DNA of 64,000 nt from the NCBI GenBank assembly GCA_903840165.1, contig CAIMEY010000006.1:1-64000 (forward strand), written 5' to 3'. Below, piece by piece: positions 43,512-52,622 of the stretch (position 1 is the stretch's first letter; every line of letters starts with the position of its first letter). This DNA is from an uncultured Myxococcales bacterium. GTDB lineage: Bacteria; Myxococcota_A; UBA9042. Below the pieces are notes generated by a model that worked only from the letters and a program-made list of their open reading frames with translations, ran no database searches and was not told where the DNA came from. The translations under genes and the position numbers were made by a program.

Positions 43512-43637
43512 GGTACTACCTCAAACAGCGACCCTTGCAACAGGCAGCAGGGCACGCGGAATTCCCAACTCGCCGGCGCCATCCCGGCAAGACTGCGCCC
43601 CAACAACCAAGGGCGCCAGATCCGGACCTTCTTTAGG

Positions 43638-44069
43638 CTAGTCGGGTAGTTGTGTCTGTGCCAAGGTCAGCAAGCGCGCCCACTCGCTCGGCCTTAGGGG
43701 CACGACGGATAGGCGGTTCTGCCGGATCATTTCGATCTGCCCCAAAGGTCCCGACCCGCCGTATTCTGCCTTGATTTGCTCCAGAGACACCTGCAATTGC
43801 AAGGGAATCACCGGGGCGATGTCGACGCAGGACCAACGCGGGTCGTCGGTCGTTGGGTCTGGATAGTGGCTGCGCACGACCCGGGCCACGCCCACGCAGC
43901 ATTTGCCGACATTGCTGTGGTAAATCATCACTAAGTCGCCGAGTTGCATCTGCCGCATGAAATTGCGCGCGGCATAGTTGCGCACACCATCCCACTGGCC
44001 TACCTGCAAACGTTGCAGATCGGCAAAGGAAAATGCGTCGGGTTCGGTCTTCATCAGCCAATACTGCAT
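43638..44069 (-). CDS. EVE domain protein
   Basis: The protein is 143 residues, a single EVE domain from MQYWLMKTEPDAFSFADL to the end. W25-D-G-V-R-N-Y-A-A-R-N and GDLVMIYHSNVGKCCVGVA are typical. EVE is a PUA-like fold thought to read modified bases in nucleic acids. The ATG at 44069 is preceded by CGGAGG; the upstream ATG at 44084 is not preceded by a good site. Confidence 0.9.
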   Translation of the reverse strand: MQYWLMKTEPDAFSFADLQRLQVGQWDGVRNYAARNFMRQMQLGDLVMIYHSNVGKCCVGVARVVRSHYPDPTTDDPRWSCVDIAPVIPLQLQVSLEQIKAEYGGSGPLGQIEMIRQNRLSVVPLRPSEWARLLTLAQTQLPD

Positions 44070-44154
44070 CGCGCCTCCGTGCATCACGCCTGCCGAGAAG
44101 GGGCAAGTTGCCAGAGACCCGCGGATTCTGCTATCCCAGGAGGACACAACCGCT

Positions 44155-44742
44155 GTGCTGGAGGTCCCCGTGCCCAATGATCTGCCCCGCTCGGCCGATG
44201 CCGTGCCCCGGTCGGCCCATGCCCTGCCCCGGTCGGCCCATGCCCTGCCCCATGTGCTAAAACGTCATGCGTTGCGCCTCACTTTGCTGGCGATCGGCGT
44301 ACTCTTGTCCACCCAAGCCTTTGCGCTTCCTACGTTTTATGCGGGCCTCGGCGCGCGCAGCTATCAGTTGCCCGGCCATGCGGACACGACGTACGCCGGA
44401 TCGGTCGAAGCTGGTGTTGATTCCATCTGGAATGACATGGGCTTAGGCCTGCGCGCTGATTTTCCGCACCTGCGTCCGTCGGTGGCGGCTCAGGCGCGAT
44501 GGACGGCACTCAATGTCTGGCTAGCGCGGCTCTACCTGGGCGCGGGGGTCGGCGTCGAGAATGCGACAAAACCAACAGGCGCGCCTAGTTACAGCTGGAG
44601 TGGCGTGTGGGAAGTTTTCGGCGGGGTGCGTGTCAGCCTGCCGATCGGCCCGTACTTGGCCGTGCAAGCCGGTGGTGCCTATTCCAAAGTCAAGGACGGC
44701 TTTGACCCATTCGCCACTTTTGCGATTGGTTTCAAGATCTAG
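44155..44742 (+). CDS. Small outer-membrane beta-barrel-like protein with repeat leader
   Basis: The protein is 195 residues from a GTG at 44155 that follows AGGAGG by 11 bases. Residues 10-33 are three copies of a heptapeptide (PRSADAV, PRSAHAL, PRSAHAL) encoded by a 21-base tandem repeat; then a signal-like hydrophobic segment ending STQAFA, and about 140 residues with alternating beta strands (YAGLGARSY, ARLYLGAGVGVENA, VFGGVRVSLPIGPY, FATFAIGFKI) as in small porin-like barrels. If the real start is the GTG at 44254, the repeat would be untranslated. It overlaps nothing but shares 85 bases with the divergent EVE gene's upstream region. Confidence 0.6.
   Translation: MLEVPVPNDLPRSADAVPRSAHALPRSAHALPHVLKRHALRLTLLAIGVLLSTQAFALPTFYAGLGARSYQLPGHADTTYAGSVEAGVDSIWNDMGLGLRADFPHLRPSVAAQARWTALNVWLARLYLGAGVGVENATKPTGAPSYSWSGVWEVFGGVRVSLPIGPYLAVQAGGAYSKVKDGFDPFATFAIGFKI
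44182..44244 (+). repeat. Three tandem 21-base repeats
   Basis: Units at 44182-44202, 44203-44223 and 44224-44244 are nearly identical (CTGCCCCGGTCGGCCCATGCC with few changes); a fourth partial copy begins at 44245. In frame they encode PRSAHAL-type heptads. Confidence 0.8.
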
Positions 44743-44796
44743 CGGCACCAGTTGCTGCCAAGCTGCAGTGCCTGACGGCCGGATGAACGCGACCGT

Positions 44797-44832
44797 TTAC
44801 CATGCGCAATTGGATTACCATGCGCGATTGGA
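44797..44832. repeat. 18-base tandem repeat between converging genes
   Basis: TTACCATGCGCAATTGGA and TTACCATGCGCGATTGGA lie side by side, 17 of 18 identical. It lies in the 129-base convergent gap between the barrel gene and the HAD-like phosphatase gene. Confidence 0.7.
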
Positions 44833-44871
44833 CGCGGCAGCGGCATGGGGCCGCTTCAGCCAGCCTTGCAC

Positions 44872-46011
44872 CTAATCGTCTTCCCTAGCACTTTCAAGGA
44901 ACTCGCTCAGGCCTGCAATGCGCCCCGCGGTCTTTATCGCTAACTTTCGCGCCCGGGCAAAGGCTTGTTCGGACTCGAAAAGTTGCTCGTAAGGAAGCGG
45001 CAAGGGCGCGGTGTCCTGAACCGGCGGTCCGGCGCTCTGCAGGGTCCGACGCAGGCGGGCGGCAAAGGCGGGCTGAAAGCCGACGTCAAAAGCGGCTGTG
45101 CGCGGCAATAGCTCTGAAACAACGCGACAACCCAGCTCTGGGCTGCAAAGACCGCGGCGCACGGCGTCCTCAATGGAGCCCGCCAAACCTGCAGCATCGA
45201 CACAGTGATCGCGGACCAGCTCTTCGGCCACCGCGATGAGGATTCTGTCGTCGCACAACCCATCTTGGGCCAATGACAGGGCAATTTGCAGGGCGTTGAA
45301 CGTCGCCGTCACCCGACCGCGATAGGCACCATAGCGCGACGGCGGCGAATTGCCCTCCAAGTGGATGAAAATACGCCGGACTGTCTCGCCGCTGGGCAGC
45401 AAAGGCAACTTGCCAAGAATTGCAGCGATTTCATCCGGATAAGCGCCGCAAACCTGGAGAATTCGGTCCAGACGCGGCCCCGCGACGCGGCCGGCACAGA
45501 CATCGGCATAAAGGCAATAGATCAGCGCATCTACCTCAGCATCGTCGCCAAAACAGATCTCCGGGACAGCTTCTTCCCGCGCCGCCAGCCATAGACGCGT
45601 TTCCAGGTGGGCGCGCAACTTGTAGGGCACCTGATTGGTGATGGCCTTGAGGCGGCCCTTGCGGATCAAACCCACGAAATCTTTCAGAACCAGCCGATCG
45701 CAATGCACGCCATGCAACTGAAACATGCGCAAAATTCGCGCGCGCAACTGCGTGGGACTGCCCGAAACGACCACCACGCGTGCCCGATAGGCTTGAGACA
45801 AGGCGACCAGCAGGGCCTGCATACCCGGGACCGTACGTTTGTGCTTGGCTCCCTCGACCGCAGCGCGCAAAAGGCCGCGAAATGTAGAGAATTCTGTCTG
45901 AAGATAGGTCTTGTCCAAGTCCCAGCGGTAGACGATCTCAGCCCTTTGGCTGGGCACTAGTTCAGCAATGTCTGGGGCGGGCGAGGCCGCTTGCGGGTCG
46001 TTGGAACTCAT
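44872..46011 (-). CDS. HAD-like phosphatase (App1/DUF2183-type)
   Basis: The protein is 379 residues. VYRWDLDKTYLQTEFSTF has the DxD phosphatase motif, followed by VVVVSGSPTQLRARI, LVLKDFVGLIRKGRLKAI (Lys) and CFGDDAEVDALIYCLYADV (DD), so all four HAD motifs are present in the arrangement of the App1/LNS2-like phosphatidate-phosphatase group. The C-terminal half (about 190-379) is helical and unrecognised. It overlaps the plsX-like gene by four bases (ATGA), the last gene of a long operon. A lipid phosphate substrate is suggested by plsX but not shown. Confidence 0.75.
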   Translation of the reverse strand: MSSNDPQAASPAPDIAELVPSQRAEIVYRWDLDKTYLQTEFSTFRGLLRAAVEGAKHKRTVPGMQALLVALSQAYRARVVVVSGSPTQLRARILRMFQLHGVHCDRLVLKDFVGLIRKGRLKAITNQVPYKLRAHLETRLWLAAREEAVPEICFGDDAEVDALIYCLYADVCAGRVAGPRLDRILQVCGAYPDEIAAILGKLPLLPSGETVRRIFIHLEGNSPPSRYGAYRGRVTATFNALQIALSLAQDGLCDDRILIAVAEELVRDHCVDAAGLAGSIEDAVRRGLCSPELGCRVVSELLPRTAAFDVGFQPAFAARLRRTLQSAGPPVQDTAPLPLPYEQLFESEQAFARARKLAIKTAGRIAGLSEFLESAREDD

Positions 46012-47066
46012 GATTCACTCGGCAAATCAGCAAGTGTTTCAGCTGCTAAGCCTAGCTCGACTTGGAGCCCTCGTGCGTGGCAACGGGCTGCGAGCTTGAG
46101 GGCATTCTCAAAGGCACCTTCGCCTGAATCGGGATGAGCCCCGAGCACCAAGTGCTGCAACCCGAGGATCGGCGCACCACCGTACTGCTGGAACTCAGAG
46201 ACTTTTCTCAGCATACCTACACCCTGGGACAGGAGCCTTAGGCCGACGCGCCACGCCACTCGGGTACGCCAAGCGTAGCGCGCCGCTTCCACGGTCATGG
46301 TTGTCAGGCCTTCGAGCAGGCCACGCACGGTGTGTCCGACCAGGCCATCGGCCACGACGACATCGGCAAGACCCCGTGAAATATCAGTCGCTTGGAGATT
46401 GCCAACCAGTTGCATACCGGGCCTGTGCCGCAGCAAGGGATGGGCGCGCACGACCTCGGCTGGCCCCGTCTGGGGATCGCGGCCGGTCGACAGGAGCGCC
46501 ACCTTGGGCTCCGCAATGCCTGTGACAATCCGCGCGTAGGCTGCACCGAGAACGGCGAATTCCACCAGCGAATTGGCATGTTGCAGTCGACGCCCGGAAA
46601 CGTCTAGCAGCAGGCCCAGGGGATCGCCGCCTTCTTGGCGGGGCAGCGTGGGAAAGACGGCCGCAGCGGCCAAGCCCCGGACGTGGGGCAATAGGGGCAA
46701 GTAGGCTTCCGCCAAAGAAAAAACCAAGTCAGCTGGGCTGGCGGTGATCAGCGCATCGGCCTCGCCATTGTTGAGCAATTCCATGGCAATGGGCAGTGCG
46801 ATGCGGGCAGCTTCAATTTGCGCAGCGGTGTCCCCTTGGTGCCTTGGATGGGGTACCGGTACCGGCTCGATACGCAATGTCATGGGATCATAGGGAACTA
46901 GGCTCAGTTTGTCCTGAAGGCTGGTCACGTCACCGACCAGGACGACCCGGGCAACCCCTTGGCGGGCCATACGTGCCGCGGCCGCGACGATCGCCCCGGG
47001 TGCCGACTGGCCGCCATAGGTATCGATAACAACAGTAGTTTTCCGCTTAGGCGTAGAATCAGTCAA
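46008..47066 (-). CDS. plsX: Phosphate acyltransferase PlsX
   Basis: The protein is 352 residues from TTG 47066, preceded by AGGAAG with a six-base spacer; a TTG 29 codons upstream gives an N-terminal extension rich in Arg without family similarity and is rejected. TTVVIDTYGGQSAPGAIVAAA, VPVPHPRHQGDTAA, ALITASPADLVFSLA and KVALLSTGRDPQTGPAEV, GNLQATDISRGLADVVVADGLVGH follow the PlsX pattern. It makes acyl-phosphate from acyl-ACP at the inner membrane for phospholipid synthesis. The usual GDGxG loop near the N terminus reads as DTYGG, a variation to note. Confidence 0.8.
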   Translation of the reverse strand: MTDSTPKRKTTVVIDTYGGQSAPGAIVAAAARMARQGVARVVLVGDVTSLQDKLSLVPYDPMTLRIEPVPVPHPRHQGDTAAQIEAARIALPIAMELLNNGEADALITASPADLVFSLAEAYLPLLPHVRGLAAAAVFPTLPRQEGGDPLGLLLDVSGRRLQHANSLVEFAVLGAAYARIVTGIAEPKVALLSTGRDPQTGPAEVVRAHPLLRHRPGMQLVGNLQATDISRGLADVVVADGLVGHTVRGLLEGLTTMTVEAARYAWRTRVAWRVGLRLLSQGVGMLRKVSEFQQYGGAPILGLQHLVLGAHPDSGEGAFENALKLAARCHARGLQVELGLAAETLADLPSES

Positions 47067-47154
47067 CGGCGGCTTCCTGGCGCGACGGGCGTGCAGCCCA
47101 AGGCTCGCGCATCTGCTGCGACGCGTCAATTGCAGTCGGGGCCGATCGGTCAAA

Positions 47155-48318
47155 CTACGCTAACTTACGCGGTACCCCGAGTTGACGCCAAACGATCTTC
47201 AGCGGTCCGTTGTAGAACTCATGGGCCTGCAGCGTGGGCAAACCAATGGCCTCGGCAAAGGCCGGGTGCCCGTCCACCAGCCAAAGGGTCGAGTCAAGAA
47301 ATGTCTTGAAATGACTGCCCATTTGCTCGTAGAGCGCCACGACTTCGGAACCACCGAGGCGCTCGCCATAGGGTGGATTGCCGAGAATCAGGGTCCCCGG
47401 CGGCGGCGGCGTCAGCGTCAGGACGTCCTGCTGCGTCACCCGCACCACGCGCGACAGCCCGGCGGCGCGGACGTTGACTTGAGTCGCTTGGACAGCCTGC
47501 GGCGAGATATCGGAGGCACAGACGTCTAAGTCGGCGTTTTGCAGCTGCTTTCTCGCGTGTTCCACGGCCGCGTCGCGCACATCATCGAGCAGCGCCCGCA
47601 TCTGATCGCCTTGGTGGGGCCACCGCTCGACGCCAAACGTGCGCGTGGCACCGGGGGCAATAGCCAGATGTCGGTGCACGGCCTCGATAATCAGCGTGCC
47701 CGAGCCACAGAGCGGGTCGTGCAGGCGCCCCTGCCCCTGCCAATCGGCGTGCGCCACCAGCGCCGCAGCCAGGGTCTCCTTGAGGGGAGCCGGCCCAGGC
47801 TGCTCGCGGAAACCCCGCTCATGCAAAGGTGGATCGCTGGCATCGAGAAAGAGGTGCCAATGTCCCTTGAGGCCGCGCGCCACAATGCGCACATCCGGGT
47901 CCTGGCGATGCACGTCTGGACGCCGCCCCATTTTACGCGTCAACTGATCGGCAATTGCGTCTTTAATCCGCAGGGATACAAACAGATGATGGTCCAGGCC
48001 GCGGCGGCCCGGGGTCGACGGCGTCAGGTCCCCGCTGGCGTGAATGGCAAAGGTGGCATCGGGGTGCAGCCAACGACTCCAATCGACGCCCCAAGCGCCT
48101 TCATAGAGGGAATCGGCGTCGATGGCCGGAAACTCGATGAGGCGCACCAAAAGCCGTGTCGCCACGCGCAGATGCACCAGGGCCACGGCCAATTCGGCCG
48201 GCGTCAGCTCCAGGTCCACGCCTTCGCGGTGGCTTTCGACCACGCGCAGCCCAAGGGCGCGACATTGTTGCTCAACTAGGAGACGGGTACCGCTGGCGGC
48301 CAAGGCAAGGACTTGCAA
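47155..48318 (-). CDS. THUMP-domain RNA methyltransferase, RlmL-like
   Basis: The protein is 387 residues. TTG 48318 directly follows the TAA stop of livF (adjacent bases), so translation is coupled. The N-terminal part (1-165) has a THUMP domain (VLALAASGTRLLVEQQ then a VRLIEFPAIDADSLYEG region); the C-terminal half has HDPLCGSGTLIIEA for SAM, CASDISPQAVQATQVN and LILGNPPYGERLG, the N6-adenine/N2-guanine motif NPPY. It matches the N-terminal RlmL/Trm-like enzymes that act on rRNA (23S G2445) or tRNA. The exact position modified is unknown. Confidence 0.85.
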   Translation of the reverse strand: MQVLALAASGTRLLVEQQCRALGLRVVESHREGVDLELTPAELAVALVHLRVATRLLVRLIEFPAIDADSLYEGAWGVDWSRWLHPDATFAIHASGDLTPSTPGRRGLDHHLFVSLRIKDAIADQLTRKMGRRPDVHRQDPDVRIVARGLKGHWHLFLDASDPPLHERGFREQPGPAPLKETLAAALVAHADWQGQGRLHDPLCGSGTLIIEAVHRHLAIAPGATRTFGVERWPHQGDQMRALLDDVRDAAVEHARKQLQNADLDVCASDISPQAVQATQVNVRAAGLSRVVRVTQQDVLTLTPPPPGTLILGNPPYGERLGGSEVVALYEQMGSHFKTFLDSTLWLVDGHPAFAEAIGLPTLQAHEFYNGPLKIVWRQLGVPRKLA

Positions 48319-49035
48319 TTACTGCCCCAAGTAGGCGCTTTGCACCCGCGGATCGACCAGCAGGTCGCTGGCCGGCCCGGTCATGGTTATCTCACCTGTT
48401 TCAAGAACATAGCCGCGATTGGCAATCTTGAGGGCCATGCGCGCATTCTGTTCCACCAGCAAGATGGTTGTGCCCTGCTGGTTGAGGGTCAGAATCACTT
48501 GGAAAATCGTCTGTACAATCAAGGGCGCTAGGCCCAGGGACGGCTCATCGAGCAAGAGCAAACGCGGCCGCGCCATCATCGCCCGACCAACCGCGAGCAT
48601 CTGCTGTTCGCCACCGGACAAAGTCCCCGCGAGCTGTTGACGGCGCTGCTCAAGCACCGGAAACAGCGCGTACACTTTGGCAAGATCGAGGGCAGTTTCC
48701 ACCTTATCCTTGCGGATATAGGCCCCTAGATCGAGGTTTTCAGCCACGGTCATGCGCGCAAAGACCCGCCGACCTTCCGGTGAATGGCCAATGCCCAGAC
48801 GTACGATATCATGGGGAGGTAAGTTCTTGAGATCACGGCCATCAAAGCGAATGCTACCGCGACTGACGGCGTGCAGACCGGAAATGCACTTGAGCGTGGT
48901 GGTCTTGCCGGCGCCGTTACCACCGATAAGTGTTACAATTTCGCCGGCTTGCACTGAAAGCGTAACGCCTTTGAGCGATTCGATGGCCCCGTAGGAGGCG
49001 TAAACCTGGTCGAGTTCGAGCAGCGGTTCAGCCAT
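48319..49035 (-). CDS. livF: Branched-chain amino acid ABC transporter ATPase LivF
   Basis: The protein is 238 residues, normal LivF size. GGNGAGKTTTL (Walker A), LSGGEQQMLAVGRAMM (signature), LLLLDEPSLGLAPL (Walker B) and LLVEQNARMAL (His loop replaced by Gln-Asn context typical of LivF) are present. It energises uptake of Leu, Ile, Val or related ligands with LivG and the LivHM permeases. It overlaps livG by eight bases. Confidence 0.93.
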   Translation of the reverse strand: MAEPLLELDQVYASYGAIESLKGVTLSVQAGEIVTLIGGNGAGKTTTLKCISGLHAVSRGSIRFDGRDLKNLPPHDIVRLGIGHSPEGRRVFARMTVAENLDLGAYIRKDKVETALDLAKVYALFPVLEQRRQQLAGTLSGGEQQMLAVGRAMMARPRLLLLDEPSLGLAPLIVQTIFQVILTLNQQGTTILLVEQNARMALKIANRGYVLETGEITMTGPASDLLVDPRVQSAYLGQ

Positions 49036-50458
49036 GGGCGTCCGCCTCCGTGCCGAGATACGCCTCGATCACTTTGGGATTATTGCGAATTTCTTCCGGC
49101 GTCCCCTCAGCTATACGCTTGCCGTGGACCAGCACGGTGATGCGGTCGCTGATGCCCATCACCACGCGCATGTGGTGCTCGATGAGCAGGACCGTCACGC
49201 CCCGCCCCTTGATTTGGCGAATGAGCTGCATCAAAGCCACGGATTCACTAGGATTCATGCCGGCAGCGGGTTCATCGAGGAGCAGAAGGCGCGGCTCCGT
49301 AGCCAACGCCCGGGCGATTTCCAGGCGGCGCTGATCTCCGTAGGGCAGGTTGCGCGAGAGGTCGCCCGCGCGGGCATCAAGCCCCACGAATGCAAGCAGT
49401 TCCATGGCCTTACTGCGCGCCAATTGCTCCAGTTGCAGGTCAGCTGGCGAAAACGCTTTGCGGCGCCCTACTTGAACTAGAAGCGCTGCTGAACTCAGCA
49501 GAAAGCCAAGCAAGGCAAAGCTACCAACGACGCCAACATCGGCCGCCGGCATCGCCCGGGTAGATGCGGTGAGTACGACAAGAAAGGCAATAATCACAGA
49601 CAATTGCAGGAATAAGCCCCGTCGCGAAGCGTGCCACCAAGGCAGCGAATGCGACAGGTGGCGGTCCATGGCAACCAGGACGTTCTCCAGCACGGTCATA
49701 TTGTGAAAGAGCCTGATATTCTGAAAGGTTCTCGCAACACCAAGGCGCGCTACCGAGGTGGGCGTCCGCCTCTGCCGTCTCCACACGGCGTGCGTGCCCG
49801 CCGCACCGAGCAAAGCCCCAACCACCAGCGCAAGCCAACGAACGATGCGGGCGGTAGCAGCGGCGGCAGCGATCTGGGGCAGTTGTGGATTGGCGTAGGG
49901 CGGACCCTTTTCCAGACCTCGCGCAACATCATCGCGCAATTGCTGGGCTTTCTCGCGTGTCGGCGCTGAGCCAAGGGGGATCTGGCCATCAAAGCTGACG
50001 GCCATGAATCGGCCCATGCGCGCTTCGACCCGGGGCTGGGCTTGAAGGTAGGAAATGCCGTCGCTGAGCGCCTGAGCTATCGAGAACTCTTGGGGATTTT
50101 GCTGTTTGATCGTCGCGGCCCACAGCCCGTCCAGCCCCGCCGCCATCAGCAACGCCAGCACGCCAAGGGCTAGGCCGGCCAAGAGTTGCTGGGCGAGTTG
50201 GGCCCCTGTCAGGCGGGCGACCATGTCCTGGCCACCGAGGCGAACGGTGCCTGAGGTCGGCTCGTAAATACCTGTAATTGCGTTGAAAAGACTGGTCTTA
50301 CCGGCACCATTGGGGCCAATGACCGCGGCAATTTCGCCGGGTTGCACCTGCAGGTCGACGGCGCTGACAGCGGTCAACCCCCCGAAACGTAGGGTCAATT
50401 GTTCGATTTGCAGCAAGGGTGCGACCGAAGGGGCCGCGGCTTGGCCAGCGGAGGTCAT
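49028..50458 (-). CDS. livG: LivG-type ABC ATPase with two membrane-spanning inserts
   Basis: The protein is 476 residues against about 255-260 for ordinary LivG. Walker A GPNGAGKT is at 48-55, the Q loop ARTFQNIRLF at 242-251, LPYGDQRRLEIARAL at 371-385, LLLLDEPAAGMNP at 391-403 and LLIEHHMRVVMGI later. Insert 1 (about 81-234) has two hydrophobic segments (about 91-112 and 205-224) around a polar stretch of about 95 residues; insert 2 (about 268-345) has two more (about 282-300 and 308-329). Each insert contains an even number of membrane segments, so the ATPase core stays on one side. Inserts lie at surface positions of the NBD (between the Walker A beta region and Q loop; after the Q loop helix). 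All catalytic motifs are intact, which argues against a pseudogene. Confidence 0.88.
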   Translation of the reverse strand: MTSAGQAAAPSVAPLLQIEQLTLRFGGLTAVSAVDLQVQPGEIAAVIGPNGAGKTSLFNAITGIYEPTSGTVRLGGQDMVARLTGAQLAQQLLAGLALGVLALLMAAGLDGLWAATIKQQNPQEFSIAQALSDGISYLQAQPRVEARMGRFMAVSFDGQIPLGSAPTREKAQQLRDDVARGLEKGPPYANPQLPQIAAAAATARIVRWLALVVGALLGAAGTHAVWRRQRRTPTSVARLGVARTFQNIRLFHNMTVLENVLVAMDRHLSHSLPWWHASRRGLFLQLSVIIAFLVVLTASTRAMPAADVGVVGSFALLGFLLSSAALLVQVGRRKAFSPADLQLEQLARSKAMELLAFVGLDARAGDLSRNLPYGDQRRLEIARALATEPRLLLLDEPAAGMNPSESVALMQLIRQIKGRGVTVLLIEHHMRVVMGISDRITVLVHGKRIAEGTPEEIRNNPKVIEAYLGTEADAHG

Positions 50459-51579
50459 AGAGCCTCCTGCGATTGTTCTGCAATATCCTTGGCTTCGCGT
50501 AGCTCAGATTGCAATCGCGCCTCTGGCCACAGGCCTTCAGGACGCAGGCGCATCATCGCGACCAGGGCACTGCCAAAGACGATCCACTTCCAATTGGTGA
50601 AGGATGCTAGGACGTTATCTGAACCTCCGCCGATGACCGCCTGCAGACCGCGCGTGACCAAGGGCGACACCACGTTGTCAAAGCCAAGCAGCAAGGCGGC
50701 GCCGAGAATCGCCCCACGAATCGAGCCAATGCCGCCGATGATGAGACAGCATAAGACCATGATAGAATAGTTGAAATCGTAGGTATTGGGCTCAGCGGTC
50801 GTGGTTAAGTTGGTCGCGTACAGGCAACCCGCGGCGCCTGCCAATGCCGCACCACCGGCAAAGGCTAGAAGCTTGATGCGCGCTGGGTCTAAGCCCATGC
50901 AACTCGCCGCTAATTCGTCTTCACGTAAGGCGACAAACGCGCGCCCGAGACGAGATTTCTCCAGCACCGTAAAGACGACCACCGCTGCCACCAGCAGCAA
51001 AAGAGCGATGTAGTACATGGTCTTAAGCGTGCCCTCGACCGGGCCACCGCTTCCCTGCAGCAACTCGCGGACGGCGACGGGCAGCCATGGCTCAGGCACA
51101 GGATTGAGGCCCCGCGGGCCATCGGTAATATTCTCTAGGTTAATCAAGACGATACGCGTCACTTCGCCAAAGCCGAGGGTCACAATGGCTAGGTAATCGC
51201 CACGAAGGCGCAGGGTAGGCGCGCCAAGGAACAGTCCGATGGCGGCGGCAGCGATGGGCGCAACAAGCAAGGAGCCCCAAAAGCCGAACTGAAACGGATA
51301 CTTTTCCACCGTCATCACACCTGTGGTGATGGCGCCAATGGCAAAGAACGCAGCGATGCCCAACTGCAAAAGACCGGCGTAACCGACCTGAATGTTCAGG
51401 GCCAGGGCCAGCAGACCAAAGATAAAGATATTAACCAGTTGGCGATCAAGGCGCACGCTCTGCCCGACCGCATCCAAGCCCCAATCGAGGACTGGGAACA
51501 GCGGGTACAGCAAAAGAAAGGTCAGCGCCAGCACTTCAAAGGTGCCGAAATTGCCGAGTTTTTGCCGAATAGTCGTCAT
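50455..51579 (-). CDS. livM: Branched-chain amino acid ABC transporter permease LivM
   Basis: The protein is 374 residues. About nine hydrophobic segments; NIQVGYAGLLQLGIAAFFAIGA, GDYLAIVTLGFGEVTRIVL, GRAFVALREDELAASCMGLDPARIKLLAFAGGAALAG and GGIGSIRGAILGAALL are LivM landmarks. Its stop overlaps the livG start by four bases and its own start lies three bases after livH's stop. It forms the inner-membrane channel with LivH. Confidence 0.93.
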   Translation of the reverse strand: MTTIRQKLGNFGTFEVLALTFLLLYPLFPVLDWGLDAVGQSVRLDRQLVNIFIFGLLALALNIQVGYAGLLQLGIAAFFAIGAITTGVMTVEKYPFQFGFWGSLLVAPIAAAAIGLFLGAPTLRLRGDYLAIVTLGFGEVTRIVLINLENITDGPRGLNPVPEPWLPVAVRELLQGSGGPVEGTLKTMYYIALLLLVAAVVVFTVLEKSRLGRAFVALREDELAASCMGLDPARIKLLAFAGGAALAGAAGCLYATNLTTTAEPNTYDFNYSIMVLCCLIIGGIGSIRGAILGAALLLGFDNVVSPLVTRGLQAVIGGGSDNVLASFTNWKWIVFGSALVAMMRLRPEGLWPEARLQSELREAKDIAEQSQEAL

Positions 51580-51582
51580 GCC

Positions 51583-52533
51583 CTACACTTTTTCCCGCGC
51601 GGTCGAGCCGAGCAGGCCCGCCGGACGAAAGACGAGGATCACGATAAGAACACCAAACAATACAGCTGGTTGCCACTGAGCACCGATGAACTGGTCAGAC
51701 AGGGCCCTCAAGAGACCTAAGAGCAGACCGCCGAGCACGGCACCGGGAATATTGCCGATGCCGCCGACTACCGCCGCCGTGAAAGCGTACAGGCCATTTT
51801 GGTAGCCCATCTGGTAGTGCACCGTGTTGATATACAAGCTGTAAATCACCGCAGCAAAGCCGGCCAGACAGCCGCCGATGACAAAGGTGGCGCCGACCAC
51901 GAAGTCGACGTCAATGCCCATGAGCCGGGCCGCCGTGGGATCCTGGGCCGTCGCCCGCATTGCCTTGCCGAGCTTGGTGAAACGAACCAGGCCGTACAGT
52001 GCAGCCATGACCGTCAGCGAGGCGCCTATGACCAGTACATCCTTGGGCAACAGCGTCAAGTGGCTGTTTGGACCCAGCAAATTGGTTGCAGGCAGCAGGT
52101 CCGGAAACGCCTTGGGGGCCGCCGCCTGATTGCCACCGCCAAAGACTTTCAAGGGCATACCGCCCCAAAACAGGCCGATATTCTGGAGGATAAACGAAAC
52201 GCCGATGGCAGACACCAGGGGCGCTAGCTTGGGGGCTTTGCGCAGCGGCTTGTAGACCAGGCGGTCAATGGTCCAGTTGAGGCTCGCAGCAAAGGCGGCG
52301 CAAGTCAGAATAATGCCAAGGAGTTCCAAGGCAAAGACCATGCCGGTCTGTTGCTGTAAGCCCAGGGCACCGACCAAGGTCAGGGCCAGGAAGGAGGCGA
52401 GCATGAACACGTCGCCGTGGGCGAAGTTGATGAACTCCAAGATGCCGTACACCATGGTGTAACCCAAGGCAATCAGAGCAAAGACCATGCCATTGGTCAG
52501 GCCGATGATCAGTTGCTGAACCAGGGTATCCAC
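51583..52533 (-). CDS. livH: Branched-chain amino acid ABC transporter permease LivH
   Basis: The protein is 316 residues. GLTNGMVFALIALGYTMVYG, INFAHGDVFMLASF and AMRATAQDPTAARLMGIDVD are typical. The GTG at 52533 is preferred because AAGGAG lies nine bases upstream; a GTG six bases earlier is only three bases from it, and a TTG at 52569 gives a non-hydrophobic extension. It pairs with LivM and lies downstream of the substrate-binding protein gene. Confidence 0.9.
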   Translation of the reverse strand: MDTLVQQLIIGLTNGMVFALIALGYTMVYGILEFINFAHGDVFMLASFLALTLVGALGLQQQTGMVFALELLGIILTCAAFAASLNWTIDRLVYKPLRKAPKLAPLVSAIGVSFILQNIGLFWGGMPLKVFGGGNQAAAPKAFPDLLPATNLLGPNSHLTLLPKDVLVIGASLTVMAALYGLVRFTKLGKAMRATAQDPTAARLMGIDVDFVVGATFVIGGCLAGFAAVIYSLYINTVHYQMGYQNGLYAFTAAVVGGIGNIPGAVLGGLLLGLLRALSDQFIGAQWQPAVLFGVLIVILVFRPAGLLGSTAREKV

Positions 52534-52622
52534 GACCACGGACTCCTTGACGCTTGGGGCGCGAGGCAAAAGTCAGACGCCAGCCAAAGGTCTTTGCGCC
52601 TGAAGAACTCAAAAGGACTGGA

